From: Salipiger profundus
Lineage (GTDB): Bacteria > Pseudomonadota > Alphaproteobacteria > Rhodobacterales > Rhodobacteraceae
Reading direction: 5' to 3'
DNA length: 64,000 nt
Assembly: GCF_001969385.1 (NCBI RefSeq)
Contig: NZ_CP014796.1
Span: forward strand, 620,001-684,000
This document shows, one piece after another, positions 10,759 through 19,439 of this stretch. Position 1 is the first letter of the stretch, and each line of letters opens with the position of its first letter. The translations under genes were made by a program, and so were the position numbers. The notes beneath the pieces were generated by a model that worked only from the letters and a program-made list of their open reading frames with translations, searched no databases and was not told the origin of the DNA.

Positions 10759-11147
10759 CCCCGGAACTCGCCGCACTCGCCGCCACCGCCTTCGTTCACC
10801 TCGTCGCGGTCATGTGGTCGCAGCGCGCACTCGAGGCGGATGTCGGGCGCGAGGGCAACACCGGCACGCGCGAGAACCTCGAGCAACGGATCTCCGAACG
10901 CACGCAGCGCCTGCGCCGGGCGCTCGGCAACCATGTCGAGAACACCGGGCTCTTCGTCATCGCCGTGGTGCTGGTGCAGTTCACCGGCAGCAACGGCTGG
11001 CTCACCGCCACCGCTGCCTGGGTCTTCGTCGCCGCCCGCGCCCTCTACCTGCCCGCCTACGCCTTCGGCTGGGTGCCGTGGCGCTCGCTGATCTTCACCG
11101 TCGGCCTGCTGGCCTGTTTCACCATGATCGTCGCGAGCTTCTTCTGA
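10755..11147 (+). CDS. MAPEG family membrane protein, copy 1
   Basis: A 130-residue four-helix membrane protein of the MAPEG superfamily (membrane-associated proteins in eicosanoid and glutathione metabolism). Seen: an N-terminal helix (PELAALAATAFVHLVAVMW), a hydrophilic loop with TQRLRRALGNHVENTGLFV, which matches the conserved RAxxNHxE segment, then helices containing ARALYLPAYAFGWVPWRSL. Bacterial members may act as glutathione transferases or peroxidases; the substrate here is unknown. It is followed four bases later by a paralogue. The family call is firm, the function open. Confidence 0.85.
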   Translation: MTPELAALAATAFVHLVAVMWSQRALEADVGREGNTGTRENLEQRISERTQRLRRALGNHVENTGLFVIAVVLVQFTGSNGWLTATAAWVFVAARALYLPAYAFGWVPWRSLIFTVGLLACFTMIVASFF

Positions 11148-11151
11148 TCCC

Positions 11152-11541
11152 ATGACCCCCGAACTCACGATCCTCACGCTCGCCGCGCTGCTGCAGATGC
11201 TCCAGATGGGACTGTTCTCGGTGCTGGCACAGAAGCAGGTGGGCCCGCGCTACGCCGCCTCGCCCCGCGACGAGGGCCGCAGCCTCACCGGCCGCGCCGG
11301 CCGGGCACAGCGCGCCATGAACAACCACTTCGAGGGGCTCATTCTCTTCGGCATCGCGGTGATGGTCGTCACCTACGCCGACAAGGGCAACGCGCTGACC
11401 GCGCTCTGTGCCGGGCTCTACCTCGGCGCGCGCCTGCTCTACGTGCCCGCCTACCTGCTGGGCTGGGCCCCCTGGCGCTCGCTCATCTGGGCGGTGGGCT
11501 TCTTCGCCACCGCCATCATGCTTTTCGCGGCCCTGCTATGA
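11152..11541 (+). CDS. MAPEG family membrane protein, copy 2
   Basis: A 129-residue paralogue of the preceding gene. Seen: an N-terminal helix (LTILTLAALLQMLQMGLFSVL), the loop GRAGRAQRAMNNHFEGLILF with the conserved RAxxNHxE core, and the closing helices with ARLLYVPAYLLGWAPWRSLIW. The two MAPEG copies share the ARxLYxPAYxxGW.PWRSL block but differ in the loop, so the duplication is old. The loop also holds SPRDEGRSLTGRAG, absent from copy 1. It is the last gene before a repeat element and lpdA. Confidence 0.85.
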   Translation: MTPELTILTLAALLQMLQMGLFSVLAQKQVGPRYAASPRDEGRSLTGRAGRAQRAMNNHFEGLILFGIAVMVVTYADKGNALTALCAGLYLGARLLYVPAYLLGWAPWRSLIWAVGFFATAIMLFAALL

Positions 11542-11543
11542 AG

Positions 11544-11610
11544 CTTCTTCTGGCCGGAAATATCCCGGGGTGAATGGGCCGCAGGCCCAGAGGGGCAGCG
11601 CCCCTCCCCC
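11544..11610. repeat. Dispersed intergenic GC-rich repeat, copy A
   Basis: The stretch starts CTTCTTCTGGCC, runs through GGAAATATCCCGGGG, and ends with two small hairpins (GGGCCgcaGGCCC and GGGGCAGCGCCCC). The same CTTCTGGCC..AAATATCCCGGG core is found at 39841-39972 (twice, facing) and 50659-50731 (reverse orientation). It lies between the MAPEG pair and lpdA. Confidence 0.7.
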
Positions 11611-11636
11611 ATGAACAAAAGGAAAGGACACACGAA

Positions 11637-13031
11637 ATGGCACAATACGACGTCATCGTCATCGGCTCGGGCCCCGGCGGCTACGTCGCCGCCATCCGCT
11701 GCGCGCAACTCGGGCTCAAGACCGCCTGCGTCGAGGGCCGCGAGACCCTCGGCGGCACCTGCCTGAACGTCGGCTGCATCCCCTCCAAGGCGCTGCTGCA
11801 CGCCAGCCACCAGCTGCACGAGGCGGAAGAGAACTTCGCCAAGATGGGCCTCAAGGGCAAGGCGCCGTCGGTCGACTGGAAGCAGATGCTCGCCTACAAG
11901 GACGACGTCATCGGCCAGAACACCAAGGGCATCGAGTTCCTCTTCAAGAAGAACAAGATCGACTGGATCAAGGGCTGGGCCTCGATCCCCGAGGCCGGCA
12001 AGGTCACCGTCGGCGACGAGACCTACGAGACCAAGAACATCATCGTCGCCTCGGGCTCCGCGGCCGCATCCGTGCCGGGCGCCGAGGTCGAGATCGACGA
12101 GAAGGTCGTGGTCACCTCCACCGGCGCGCTCGAGCTGCCGAAGGTGCCCAAGAAGATGGTCGTGATCGGCGCCGGCGTGATCGGCCTCGAGATGGGCTCG
12201 GTCTACAAGCGGCTCGGCTCCGAGGTCACCGTGATCGAGTTCCTCGACACCATCACACCCACGATGGACATCGAGGTGCAGCGCAGCTTCAAGAAGCTGC
12301 TCGGCAAGCAGGGGCTCGAGTTCACGCTCGGCGCGGCCGTGTCGAAGGTCGAGACCAAGGGCGGCAAGGCCACGGTCACCTACAAGCTGCGCAAGGACGA
12401 CAGCGAGCATTCGGTCGACGCCGACGTCGTGCTCGTTGCGACCGGCCGCAAGCCCTACACCGACGGGCTGGGGCTCGACGCGCTCGGCATCGAGACCACC
12501 AAGGGCGGCCAGATCAAGACCGACGGCCACTGGGCGACCAACGTCAAGGGCATCTACGCCATCGGTGATGCCATCGACGGCCCGATGCTCGCCCACAAGG
12601 CCGAGGACGAGGGCATGGCCTGCGCCGAGGTCATCGCGGGCAAGGCGGGCCACGTGAACTACAACGTGATCCCCAGCGTGATCTACACCCACCCCGAGGT
12701 CGCCTCGGTCGGGGCCACCGAGCAGGAGCTCAAGGACGCGGGCAAGGCCTACAAGGTCGGCAAGTTCTCCTTCATGGGCAACGGGCGCGCCAAGGCCGTG
12801 TTCGCCGGTGACGGCTTCGTCAAGATCCTCGCCGACAAGGAAACCGACCGTATCCTCGGCTGCCACATCATCGGCCCGTCGGCCGGCGACCTGATCCACG
12901 AAGTCTGCGTGGCGATGGAATACGGCGGCTCGGCCGAGGATCTCGCGCTGACCTGCCACGCTCACCCGACCTTCTCGGAAGCGGTGCGCGAGGCAGCGCT
13001 CGCCTGCGGCGACGGCGCCATCCACGCCTGA
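11637..13031 (+). CDS. lpdA: Dihydrolipoyl dehydrogenase (E3)
   Basis: FAD/NAD-dependent enzyme that reoxidises dihydrolipoyl arms, here most likely serving the SucAB complex. It is 464 residues. Seen: FAD motif [10 protein letters not shown] (residues 10-19), redox-active pair in [13 protein letters not shown] (Cys42 and Cys47), NAD motif [12 protein letters not shown], and the C-terminal catalytic pair in HAHPTFSE (His443, Glu448). ATG 11637 follows GGAAAGGA and gives the canonical [10 protein letters not shown] start. Placement downstream of sucB supports assignment to the 2-oxoglutarate complex; a strong terminator follows. It could also serve other lipoyl complexes. Confidence 0.96.
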   Translation: MAQYDVIVIGSGPGGYVAAIRCAQLGLKTACVEGRETLGGTCLNVGCIPSKALLHASHQLHEAEENFAKMGLKGKAPSVDWKQMLAYKDDVIGQNTKGIEFLFKKNKIDWIKGWASIPEAGKVTVGDETYETKNIIVASGSAAASVPGAEVEIDEKVVVTSTGALELPKVPKKMVVIGAGVIGLEMGSVYKRLGSEVTVIEFLDTITPTMDIEVQRSFKKLLGKQGLEFTLGAAVSKVETKGGKATVTYKLRKDDSEHSVDADVVLVATGRKPYTDGLGLDALGIETTKGGQIKTDGHWATNVKGIYAIGDAIDGPMLAHKAEDEGMACAEVIAGKAGHVNYNVIPSVIYTHPEVASVGATEQELKDAGKAYKVGKFSFMGNGRAKAVFAGDGFVKILADKETDRILGCHIIGPSAGDLIHEVCVAMEYGGSAEDLALTCHAHPTFSEAVREAALACGDGAIHA

Positions 13032-13091
13032 TCGCGCGGAGGGCTTTCGCGGTAACGCTGGCCCTCCAATGCAGGCGACCCACCAAGGAGA

Positions 13092-13126
13092 AACGCCCCC
13101 GCAGAGACTGCGGGGGCGTTCTTCAT
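13092..13126 (+). terminator. Rho-independent terminator after lpdA
   Basis: A 12-bp perfect stem (AACGCCCCCGCA at 13092-13103 with TGCGGGGGCGTT at 13109-13120), a 5-base loop and a following TTCTTCAT. It closes the sucC to lpdA block. Confidence 0.85.
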
Positions 13127-13219
13127 CTGAAACTTTCGTATGCGTCGCGCGCTGCCCAGGCCCCGAGCGGAAAGATCACCCGGCCGACCCATGCCTTGCG
13201 CCGGTCGCCGCGATCAGGC

Positions 13220-14065
13220 TCAGCCGGCAACGCCCGGAATGAAGACCCCGGCGCGCGGTGCGCTCCGAGCATCCCCTGCCCTGTCGGTCGTCTGTCCGCC
13301 CGGGGCCGGGCCGCTGGCGGCATCCTCCGGCGCCGTTTCGGTACCGTCAGCGTCGCGGTCGACGCCCACCACGAGCATCGCGTCGTAGTGTTCCGGCTGC
13401 TCGCGGACCGCGGCAAAGGCGCCTTCGCCGGCCTGCTTCGCGATGCCATCGTTGCCGTTCGTCGTATCCCGCTCGTCATCGCGCTCGCTGTAGGGCGGCA
13501 CGGCCTGGTAGAGATACTGGCTCAGCGCATCGGGAAAGAAGATCTGGCTGGTCAACACCGTCGTCTCGTCGAGGAAGACCTTGTAGTGAATGTGCGTCGT
13601 GCGCCCCCGATACCAACCGGGATAGATCGTCGAGAAAGACGCAATGCCGTCCTCCCCCGTCGTCTGCGTCCCGCGCAGGAAGGTCTCCTCCGACGTATCC
13701 TCGGTGCTGTCGCTGCCCTGAATGGCAAAGCCGGAGTAGTTGCCCTGCGCGTCGCAATGCCAGACATCGACGCGCGCACCCGCGATCGGCTCGCAATCGG
13801 CGGTGACCACCTGCATCCGCAGGCGTAGCGGCACCCCGTCACGGTCCTCGGCGATCTCGCTCCGCAACAGCTTCTCGTCGAGGTAGAACGGCCCCTCGGT
13901 CACCTCCGGCAGCACCATGCAGACGTTCGGGGTAATGAGCCCCGCAGCCTTCGCCTCCGCACGCGCTGCATTCGGAAAGACCCCGACACCCGTGGCGGCA
14001 ATGGGCGAAGCGGCGAACCCGGCAAGCAGACTGCGGCGGGTGGTAAAAGGGCTGTCGTCGGGCAT
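13220..14065 (-). CDS. Intradiol ring-cleavage dioxygenase family protein with Tat signal
   Basis: Predicted non-haem Fe(III) dioxygenase-fold protein, 281 residues. The N-terminus has a twin-arginine signal (TTRRSLLAG at 8-16 followed by an alanine-rich stretch ending near ARAEA), so it is exported folded. The iron-ligand pattern of intradiol dioxygenases is visible: Tyr110 (AQGNYSGF), Tyr148/Tyr152 (IYPGWYRG) and His158, His160 (THIH). Classical protocatechuate and catechol enzymes are cytoplasmic, so this belongs to the exported subgroup, whose substrate is unknown. The last 40 residues are low-complexity (Ala, Gly, Thr, Pro). It stands alone, facing lpdA. Confidence 0.85.
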   Translation of the reverse strand: MPDDSPFTTRRSLLAGFAASPIAATGVGVFPNAARAEAKAAGLITPNVCMVLPEVTEGPFYLDEKLLRSEIAEDRDGVPLRLRMQVVTADCEPIAGARVDVWHCDAQGNYSGFAIQGSDSTEDTSEETFLRGTQTTGEDGIASFSTIYPGWYRGRTTHIHYKVFLDETTVLTSQIFFPDALSQYLYQAVPPYSERDDERDTTNGNDGIAKQAGEGAFAAVREQPEHYDAMLVVGVDRDADGTETAPEDAASGPAPGGQTTDRAGDARSAPRAGVFIPGVAG

Positions 14066-14150
14066 TCTGGATCCTGAAATGAATATTCAGGAACCGAACG
14101 CACCACCCCTAGTCTTCTGTTCCGAAAAACGACTCACGTTTCCGTGCGCC

Positions 14151-14753
14151 CTACCAGAGGGTCTGCCTTGCGCGTTCCGGATAGCTCCGGTCCCATGCAC
14201 CGGCCTCGATCTCGCCGCTGGTCATTTCCGCGAGGATCTCGCCAAGGCTCGGTGTCGCGTCGCCGTCATCGCGGCCCCAGAGCCCCGATCTCAGCAGTGC
14301 CTTCGGGCATTGCGCATAGACCTCGGCGATCTCGATCACCGCGACGGTCGCGGGCAAGCGTCCCCGCCGCTCGAAGCGGGCGCGCAGCTCGGCATCGTCG
14401 GTCAGCCAGGCGCTGCCGTTCACGCGCACAACCACGTTGTCGCCCGGGACCATGAACATCAGCGAGATGCGCCCGTCGCGGACGATGTTGCGCAGGGTAT
14501 CGAGCCGGTTGTTGCCACTCCAGTCCGGCATCGCCAGCGTGCCCGGATCAAGCTCGAGCACCACCGGGCCGTCATCCCCGCGCGGGGTGCCGTCGGTGCC
14601 GTCCGGCCCGACGGTCGAGATCACGCAGAACCGCGAGGCTGCGATCCAGCTGCGATAAGCCGGGGTCAGGCGTTGAGCGACCTTGCGCAGGGAGGCCTCG
14701 CTCGGGGCCTTGTAGAGCGCCTCGAGCACCTCGACGGTCTCAATCCTTCGCAT
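14151..14753 (-). CDS. Pyridoxamine 5'-phosphate oxidase-like flavoprotein
   Basis: A 200-residue FMN-binding split-barrel protein. Seen: SRFCVISTVGPDGTDGTPRGD, LAMPDWSGNNRLDTLRNI and ISLMFMVPG, the pattern of the MSMEG_1061-type PPOX-related proteins. Such proteins bind FMN or F420; the reaction is unknown and it is unlikely to be true PdxH. Its start overlaps the 3' end of the acyltransferase gene by 14 bases (14740-14753), suggesting translational coupling as the last gene of the ftsE-ftsX-plsC run. Confidence 0.8.
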   Translation of the reverse strand: MRRIETVEVLEALYKAPSEASLRKVAQRLTPAYRSWIAASRFCVISTVGPDGTDGTPRGDDGPVVLELDPGTLAMPDWSGNNRLDTLRNIVRDGRISLMFMVPGDNVVVRVNGSAWLTDDAELRARFERRGRLPATVAVIEIAEVYAQCPKALLRSGLWGRDDGDATPSLGEILAEMTSGEIEAGAWDRSYPERARQTLW

Positions 14754-15474
14754 GGCGCATGCCTTCCTCGTGAAGTCGGTCGCTCGCGGTTTCCACCTCG
14801 GACTCGAGCCGCTGCAGAAATGCCGTCTTGGTCAGCCCCGGCGGGATCTCCGGCAGGAACTCGACCACGGCGAGCCCGGGCTTGCGGTAGATCCCCTTGC
14901 GTGGCCAGAAAAGGCCCACGTTGGTCGCCGCCGGCACGCAGGGCTGGCCGGTCTGCTTGTAGAGCAGCGCCGCGCCGACCTTGTAGGGCATCTTCACGCC
15001 GGGCGCGACGCGGGTGCCCTGCGGATAGATGATGAGCTGGCCGGGCTCGATCGCGCCGCGCTCGACGTCCGAAAGCATCTTGGCGATGGCCGCGCCGCGC
15101 TTGCCCCTGTCCACCGGCACGCAGCCGATGCGCATCGCGTATTGCCCGAGCACAGGGGCCCAGAGCAGTTCGCGCTTCATGATGAAGCGGGCCGAGGGCA
15201 GCGACGCGAAGAGCAGGATGATATCGAGGAAACTCTGGTGCTTCGAGGCGATGATGACCTCGCCCGAGGGCGGCGTGCCGCGCACCTCGGTCTTCAGGCC
15301 CACCATCCAGCCGGCGCACCAGCGCGTGAAGCGGGACCAGTTGATGCAGGCCGAACGCGCCCCGCGGCGCGAGACCATGGCCCACGGAAAGAAGACGATG
15401 CCGATCACGGCCATGCCGCCGTACATCGCCACGAGAAATGCGAAAGAGCGCAGCCATTGCACGGCGTAAGCCAT
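14740..15474 (-). CDS. plsC: 1-acyl-sn-glycerol-3-phosphate acyltransferase
   Basis: Membrane acyltransferase that makes phosphatidic acid from lysophosphatidic acid in phospholipid synthesis; 244 residues. Seen: an N-terminal hydrophobic segment (FAFLVAMYGGMAVIGIVFF), the HX4D catalytic motif in KHQSFLD, a second block in which the usual FPEGTR appears as YPQGTR, and VPAATNVG further on. The Glu-to-Gln change is seen in some family members. The ATG at 15474 overlaps the ftsX stop (TGATGG), so the longer open frame to 15570 is rejected. The paralogue olsA is a less likely alternative. Confidence 0.85.
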   Translation of the reverse strand: MAYAVQWLRSFAFLVAMYGGMAVIGIVFFPWAMVSRRGARSACINWSRFTRWCAGWMVGLKTEVRGTPPSGEVIIASKHQSFLDIILLFASLPSARFIMKRELLWAPVLGQYAMRIGCVPVDRGKRGAAIAKMLSDVERGAIEPGQLIIYPQGTRVAPGVKMPYKVGAALLYKQTGQPCVPAATNVGLFWPRKGIYRKPGLAVVEFLPEIPPGLTKTAFLQRLESEVETASDRLHEEGMRHAKD

Positions 15475-16379
15475 CAGCTCAGACCTCCCAGAACGCGCCG
15501 CGCGGCGACGGCGGTGGCAACAAATGCGACGGCGGCGGCAAGCGGCGGCACCAGGAGCGGCACCGCCCAATGCCAGCCCCGGAAGGCGAGCCCGGTGAGG
15601 AAGCCCGCCGTCTCGCTTCCCGACGGCATCAGGTAGACCGCGACCATGCCGGCCACGGTGCCCGCGGCGGCGCCGATGAGCGCCCGCAGGGTGAAGCGGC
15701 GCACGAAGGCGCGCGCGATGTAGGTGTCGGTGGCCCCCACCAGCCGCAGCACGGCGATGACCTGCGCGTTGGCCGCAAGCGCTGCGTTCGCCGCAAGCGT
15801 CACGATCGCCCCCACGGTCGCCGCGATCAGGCCGGCCGCGAGCCAGGCCAGAAGCCGCAGGCGCGCCGCCGCATCGACCAGCGGCGCCCGCCAGCGGGCG
15901 TGGTCGTCGAGCACCGCGCCCGGCACCTCGGCCTGCAGGCGCAGGCGCAGGCCCGCCGGATCATAGCCCTCGGCGGTCTCGGTCACCTCGATGATCTGCG
16001 GCACCGGCAGCTGCGCCACCGGCAGGTCGGGCCCGAACCACGGCTCGAGCAGCGCCTGCTGCTCGGCCTCGCTCAGCGCGCGGGCCGAGGCCACGCCGGG
16101 GGTCTGCTGCAACAGGCGCAGCGCGGCGGCGGTCTGCGCTGCCATCTGGCCTTCGGGCGCCGATATCCGCACCGTCGAGGAGCGGGCCAGCTGCTCGCTC
16201 CAGGTCGTGGCAAGCCGCCCGGTCGCCAGCGAGAGCGCCAGCGCGAAGACCGCGAGAAAGGCCATGGCCGCCGCCGCGAAGACCGTCAGCCGCGCGGTGA
16301 AGCCGGTGGGCGGCACCACGCGGTCGGCGCCCTTGTCGCGGCGGCCCAGCATCCGGAGCGTTCCGAGCGACAACCTCAC
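15474..16379 (-). CDS. ftsX: Cell division protein FtsX (ABC-type permease)
   Basis: Membrane partner of FtsE; the complex controls peptidoglycan hydrolases at the division site. It is 301 residues from a GTG at 16379 that overlaps the ftsE stop as GTGA, the usual arrangement. Seen: TM1 (LTVFAAAAMAFLAVFALALSL), a periplasmic domain with SSTVRISAPEGQ, then three helices around AWLAAGLIAATVGAIVTLA, LRALIGAAAGTVAGMVAVYL and AVPLLVPPLAAAVAFVATA. LRLVGATDTYIARAFVRRF is the conserved cytoplasmic coupling loop. No odd features. Confidence 0.9.
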   Translation of the reverse strand: MRLSLGTLRMLGRRDKGADRVVPPTGFTARLTVFAAAAMAFLAVFALALSLATGRLATTWSEQLARSSTVRISAPEGQMAAQTAAALRLLQQTPGVASARALSEAEQQALLEPWFGPDLPVAQLPVPQIIEVTETAEGYDPAGLRLRLQAEVPGAVLDDHARWRAPLVDAAARLRLLAWLAAGLIAATVGAIVTLAANAALAANAQVIAVLRLVGATDTYIARAFVRRFTLRALIGAAAGTVAGMVAVYLMPSGSETAGFLTGLAFRGWHWAVPLLVPPLAAAVAFVATAVAARRVLGGLS

Positions 16380-17053
16380 AGATCGGCTCCCGCGGCCTGC
16401 AACCTGCGGTTGGAAATGCGCAGCACACGCGCCTGCACCTGGCTCTTGGCGGCGCGGATCAGCTGCAGGTCGTGGGTGGCGATCAGCACCGTCACGCCCA
16501 TGCGGTTGAGCTCGACCAGCAGGCGCAGCAGCCGCTGCGACATCTCCCAGTCGACGTTGCCCGTGGGCTCGTCGGCAAGCACCACCTCGGGCGACATGAT
16601 GACCGCGCGGGCCAGCGCCGCGCGCTGGCGCTCGCCGCCCGAAAGCTCCGGCGGACGCGCGCCCGCCCGCTCGGTGAGACCGACCCAGGCCAGCAGCTCG
16701 CGCAGGTTGTCGGACTGCTCCGCTGTTCCCTGCCCCGCCACCGCCAGCGGCAGCGCGACGTTCTCGGAAACCGACAGATGGTCGAGGAACTGGCAATCCT
16801 GATGCACGACGCCGACGCGACGGCGCGACAGGGCGATCTCGTCGCGGTCCATCTGCCGCACGTCCCGGCCGAAGATCCGCGCGTGGCCGGCAGTCGGCCG
16901 CAGCGCCCCGTAGCAGAGCTTCAGAAGGGTCGTCTTGCCCGCGCCCGAGGGTCCAGTCAGGAAATGGAACGAACCCGGCGCCAGTTGCAGCGACAGCTCG
17001 CTCAGAAGCTCCCCGCCGCCATAGTTGTACGCCACATTGTCCAGCTCGATCAC
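16376..17053 (-). CDS. ftsE: Cell division ATP-binding protein FtsE
   Basis: ABC ATPase that drives FtsX; 225 residues. Seen: VIELDNVAYNYGGG, Walker A GPSGAGKTT, Q-loop HQDCQFLD, signature LSGGERQR, Walker B VVLADEP with GNVD after it (family-typical DEPTGN), and H-loop ATHD. The GTG at 17053 places the start at the canonical IELDNVAY N-terminus and follows GGGTGG; an ATG at 17092 would add 13 residues. It heads the ftsE-ftsX-plsC-PPOX run and is divergent from the zinc-ribbon gene at 17214. Confidence 0.92.
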   Translation of the reverse strand: MIELDNVAYNYGGGELLSELSLQLAPGSFHFLTGPSGAGKTTLLKLCYGALRPTAGHARIFGRDVRQMDRDEIALSRRRVGVVHQDCQFLDHLSVSENVALPLAVAGQGTAEQSDNLRELLAWVGLTERAGARPPELSGGERQRAALARAVIMSPEVVLADEPTGNVDWEMSQRLLRLLVELNRMGVTVLIATHDLQLIRAAKSQVQARVLRISNRRLQAAGADL

Positions 17054-17132
17054 GCCAGCACCACCCCGGGTCAAACTCGGCCTGTTGTGCATGAGCCGCG
17101 CCGCTTATGCAATCCGCGCCGGCCGCCGAAAA

Positions 17133-17161
17133 TTGGCTTTTCGGCCACCGGACGGTAACCT
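17133..17161 (+). promoter_or_regulatory. Candidate sigma-70-like promoter for the zinc-ribbon gene
   Basis: TTGGCT (17133-17138), a 17-base spacer and TAACCT (17156-17161) lie 53 bases before the ATG at 17214, on the strand facing away from ftsE. The match is partial, and the call rests on spacing and position only. Confidence 0.35.
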
Positions 17162-17213
17162 ATTGTCCTTAAAGGAACGCGCCGTGACGAGCGCTGGAAA
17201 CCGAGGGGAGCCG

Positions 17214-18143
17214 ATGCGGCTGATTTGCCCGAGTTGCGGGGCGCAATACGAGGTGCCGTCGAACGTCATTCCCGAGGGCGGGCGCGACGTGCAGTGCTCG
17301 AATTGCGGGCACACCTGGTTCCAGGCGCATCCCGACGATGATCCCTCGCAGGCCCCGGACGCAGGCGGCCCGCTGCCCGACGAAGACCCCCAGCCCGAGA
17401 GCGGCAGCGCCGACGAGCCGACCGAAGCCGCGCCGGTAGCTGATGTCTCCGACCCCGAAGCCGAGCCCGAAATTCCGCCCGTCCCCTCCGAGGGCACCCG
17501 GCTGCGGCGACGGCGCGAGCTCGACCCGTCGGTCGCCGAGGTGCTGCGCGAAGAGGCCGAGCGCGAGGCACGCCAGCGTGCCGCCCGGAGCGCGCCGCTC
17601 GAAAGCCAGCCCGAACTCGGCCTGTCCGATCCCGGACCCACCGAACCGAGCCTCTCGGATGCCGAAGAGGACGAGAGCGCCCGCCGCTCACGCGAGGCAC
17701 GCGAACGCATGGCCCGGATGCGCGGCGAAGAGCCCGTAACGCCAACGCCGGACCGGCCGGCCGAGGAGGCGACGCCCGCGGCCACGGCGGCCTCGCGGCG
17801 CGAGCTTCTGCCCGACATCGAGGAAATCAACCAGACGTTGAGGGCCTCCTCCGAGCGCCGCAGCATGGAGACCCCGCAGGGCCGCGCCGTGGTCGAGGAA
17901 GAGGCCGAAGCCGAGCGCAGCAGCTTCTCGAACGGCTTCCGGCTGGTGCTGGCGCTGGCGATCTTTGCCGTCGCGTTCTACCTGCTCGCTCCGACGATTG
18001 CCGATGTCTTCCCCGGGCTCGAGCCGCTGATGGCGGCCTACGTGGCCCAGATCGACGCCGCGCGTCTCTGGCTCGACGGGCAGGTCACCGCGCTGCTGCA
18101 GATGCTCGACGGCATGAGCTCGGAGGCGCCGCCGGCCGAGTGA
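17214..18143 (+). CDS. Zinc-ribbon (MJ0042-type) membrane protein
   Basis: A 309-residue protein with an N-terminal zinc ribbon (CPSC at residues 5-8 and CSNC near 29-32, with AQYEVPSNVIP between), a long disordered acidic/proline/arginine-rich middle of about 200 residues, and one C-terminal membrane helix (LVLALAIFAVAFYLLAPTIA), then a short tail. This zinc_ribbon_5 plus linker plus TM layout is typical of alphaproteobacterial proteins encoded next to ftsE; the function is not known. ATG 17214 follows GAGGGGAG. It is divergent from ftsE. Confidence 0.8.
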   Translation: MRLICPSCGAQYEVPSNVIPEGGRDVQCSNCGHTWFQAHPDDDPSQAPDAGGPLPDEDPQPESGSADEPTEAAPVADVSDPEAEPEIPPVPSEGTRLRRRRELDPSVAEVLREEAEREARQRAARSAPLESQPELGLSDPGPTEPSLSDAEEDESARRSREARERMARMRGEEPVTPTPDRPAEEATPAATAASRRELLPDIEEINQTLRASSERRSMETPQGRAVVEEEAEAERSSFSNGFRLVLALAIFAVAFYLLAPTIADVFPGLEPLMAAYVAQIDAARLWLDGQVTALLQMLDGMSSEAPPAE

Positions 18144-18173
18144 CCGGCGGCCCCGTCCTGGGGTGCGGCGGGC

Positions 18174-19439
18174 TCAGCCCCGCCCCTTCCACGGCACGAG
18201 GGTCCGTTCCGCCCAGCGCATCAGCATGTCGATGCCGAAGCCGATGACACCGATCAGGATGATCCCCATGATCACGATGTCGGTCAGCTGGAACTTCGAC
18301 GCCACCATGATCATCATGCCCGCGCCCTTCTCGGCGGCCACGAGTTCGGCCGCCACGACGGTGCCCCAGCAGACGCCCATCGCCACCCGCGCGCCGGTGA
18401 AGATGTCGGGCAGCGAGTTGGGGATGATGACATGCCGCATGATCTGCGCCTTGCTCGCGCCCAGCGAATAGGCCGCGTGCACCTTCGAGATGCTGACCCC
18501 CGACACGCCGGAGCGCGCCGCGATGGCCATGATCCAGAGCGCCGCGAGGAACAGCAGGATGATCTTGCCGGTCTCGCCGATGCCGGCCCAGATGATGACC
18601 AGCGGGATCAGCGCCAGCGGAGGCACCGGGCGCATGAACTCGACGATCGGGTCGAACCAGCCGCGGAACCAGTCCGAAAGCCCCATGGCGTAGCCCAGCG
18701 GGATGCCGACCAGCGCGCCGAAGAAGAAGCCTGCGATGACCCGGAAAAGCGACCAGCCAAGGTGCTCCCAGAGGGTGCTGTCGCGGTAGCCGTCGCGGGC
18801 GATCTCGACCATCCGGGACACGACCGCCTCGGGCGGGGGCAGCCAGATCGGCTCCATCTGCCAGCCGGTCGCGGGCTCGACGTTTAGCGTGCCCTTGGGC
18901 GACATGCCGACGCGCCCCCAGTCGGTGAGGACCTCGCCGCCCGGCGCGATGGGCTCGCCGTTGACCGCCACGACGGTGTGGCCCTCGTCGCGGCCGTAGT
19001 CGTCGTTGCGATCGACCCGCACCAGACCCGAGCGCCATGCGCCGATGGCATCGCTGTCGTTCTTCGCCCAGCCCTCGCCCGGATCAACCTCGGGCGCGTC
19101 GACGTCCTGGCTGATCGGGAAGACCCGGATGGTCACCGTCGCATCGTCCGGCGCGACGCCGTCGGCCTCGGCGGTGTAGGTGAAGGTGGCGTCGCCGGTG
19201 TAGGGACCGGGCGCATGCAGGAAGCCCGGCACCCAGCTTGAGCCGGTGAAGGCGGCCCAGAGCAGGAAGATCGTCAGCACCGACACGACGCTGGCGATGC
19301 GGTTCGGACGCACCGCGCTCTCGTCGCCGAAGGTCACGGTCTTGCGGGCGGTGAAATCGCCGGTAGCGCGGTGCACCGACAGTTTCACCAGGAAATAGGC
19401 GGCGACGAAGATCGCGATGTAGATCAGGAAGACGATCAT
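18174..19439 (-). CDS. tauC: Taurine ABC transporter permease with an extra periplasmic domain
   Basis: Inner-membrane permease of the taurine importer; 421 residues against about 250-280 for typical TauC/SsuC. An extra N-terminal helix (1-20) and a second helix (about 48-66) are followed by a roughly 130-residue hydrophilic insert (about 70-198) rich in Asp, Gly and beta-prone segments before the standard permease core starts at WLPPPEAVVSRM. The core has the EAA loop region (YSLGASKAQIMRHVIIPNSLPDIFTG). Overlap of four bases with tauB and the tauABC order support the call; the substrate is inferred from tpa next door. Confidence 0.85.
   Translation of the reverse strand: MIVFLIYIAIFVAAYFLVKLSVHRATGDFTARKTVTFGDESAVRPNRIASVVSVLTIFLLWAAFTGSSWVPGFLHAPGPYTGDATFTYTAEADGVAPDDATVTIRVFPISQDVDAPEVDPGEGWAKNDSDAIGAWRSGLVRVDRNDDYGRDEGHTVVAVNGEPIAPGGEVLTDWGRVGMSPKGTLNVEPATGWQMEPIWLPPPEAVVSRMVEIARDGYRDSTLWEHLGWSLFRVIAGFFFGALVGIPLGYAMGLSDWFRGWFDPIVEFMRPVPPLALIPLVIIWAGIGETGKIILLFLAALWIMAIAARSGVSGVSISKVHAAYSLGASKAQIMRHVIIPNSLPDIFTGARVAMGVCWGTVVAAELVAAEKGAGMMIMVASKFQLTDIVIMGIILIGVIGFGIDMLMRWAERTLVPWKGRG

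Noticed and set aside
13220..14065. Catechol or protocatechuate dioxygenase (catA/pcaGH) naming
   Set aside because: A Tat signal, a single subunit gene and no pathway neighbours argue against the cytoplasmic enzymes.
18174..19439. tauC as two genes or a frameshifted gene
   Set aside because: The frame is continuous over 421 codons with normal codon use, so the extra length is an insertion rather than an error.
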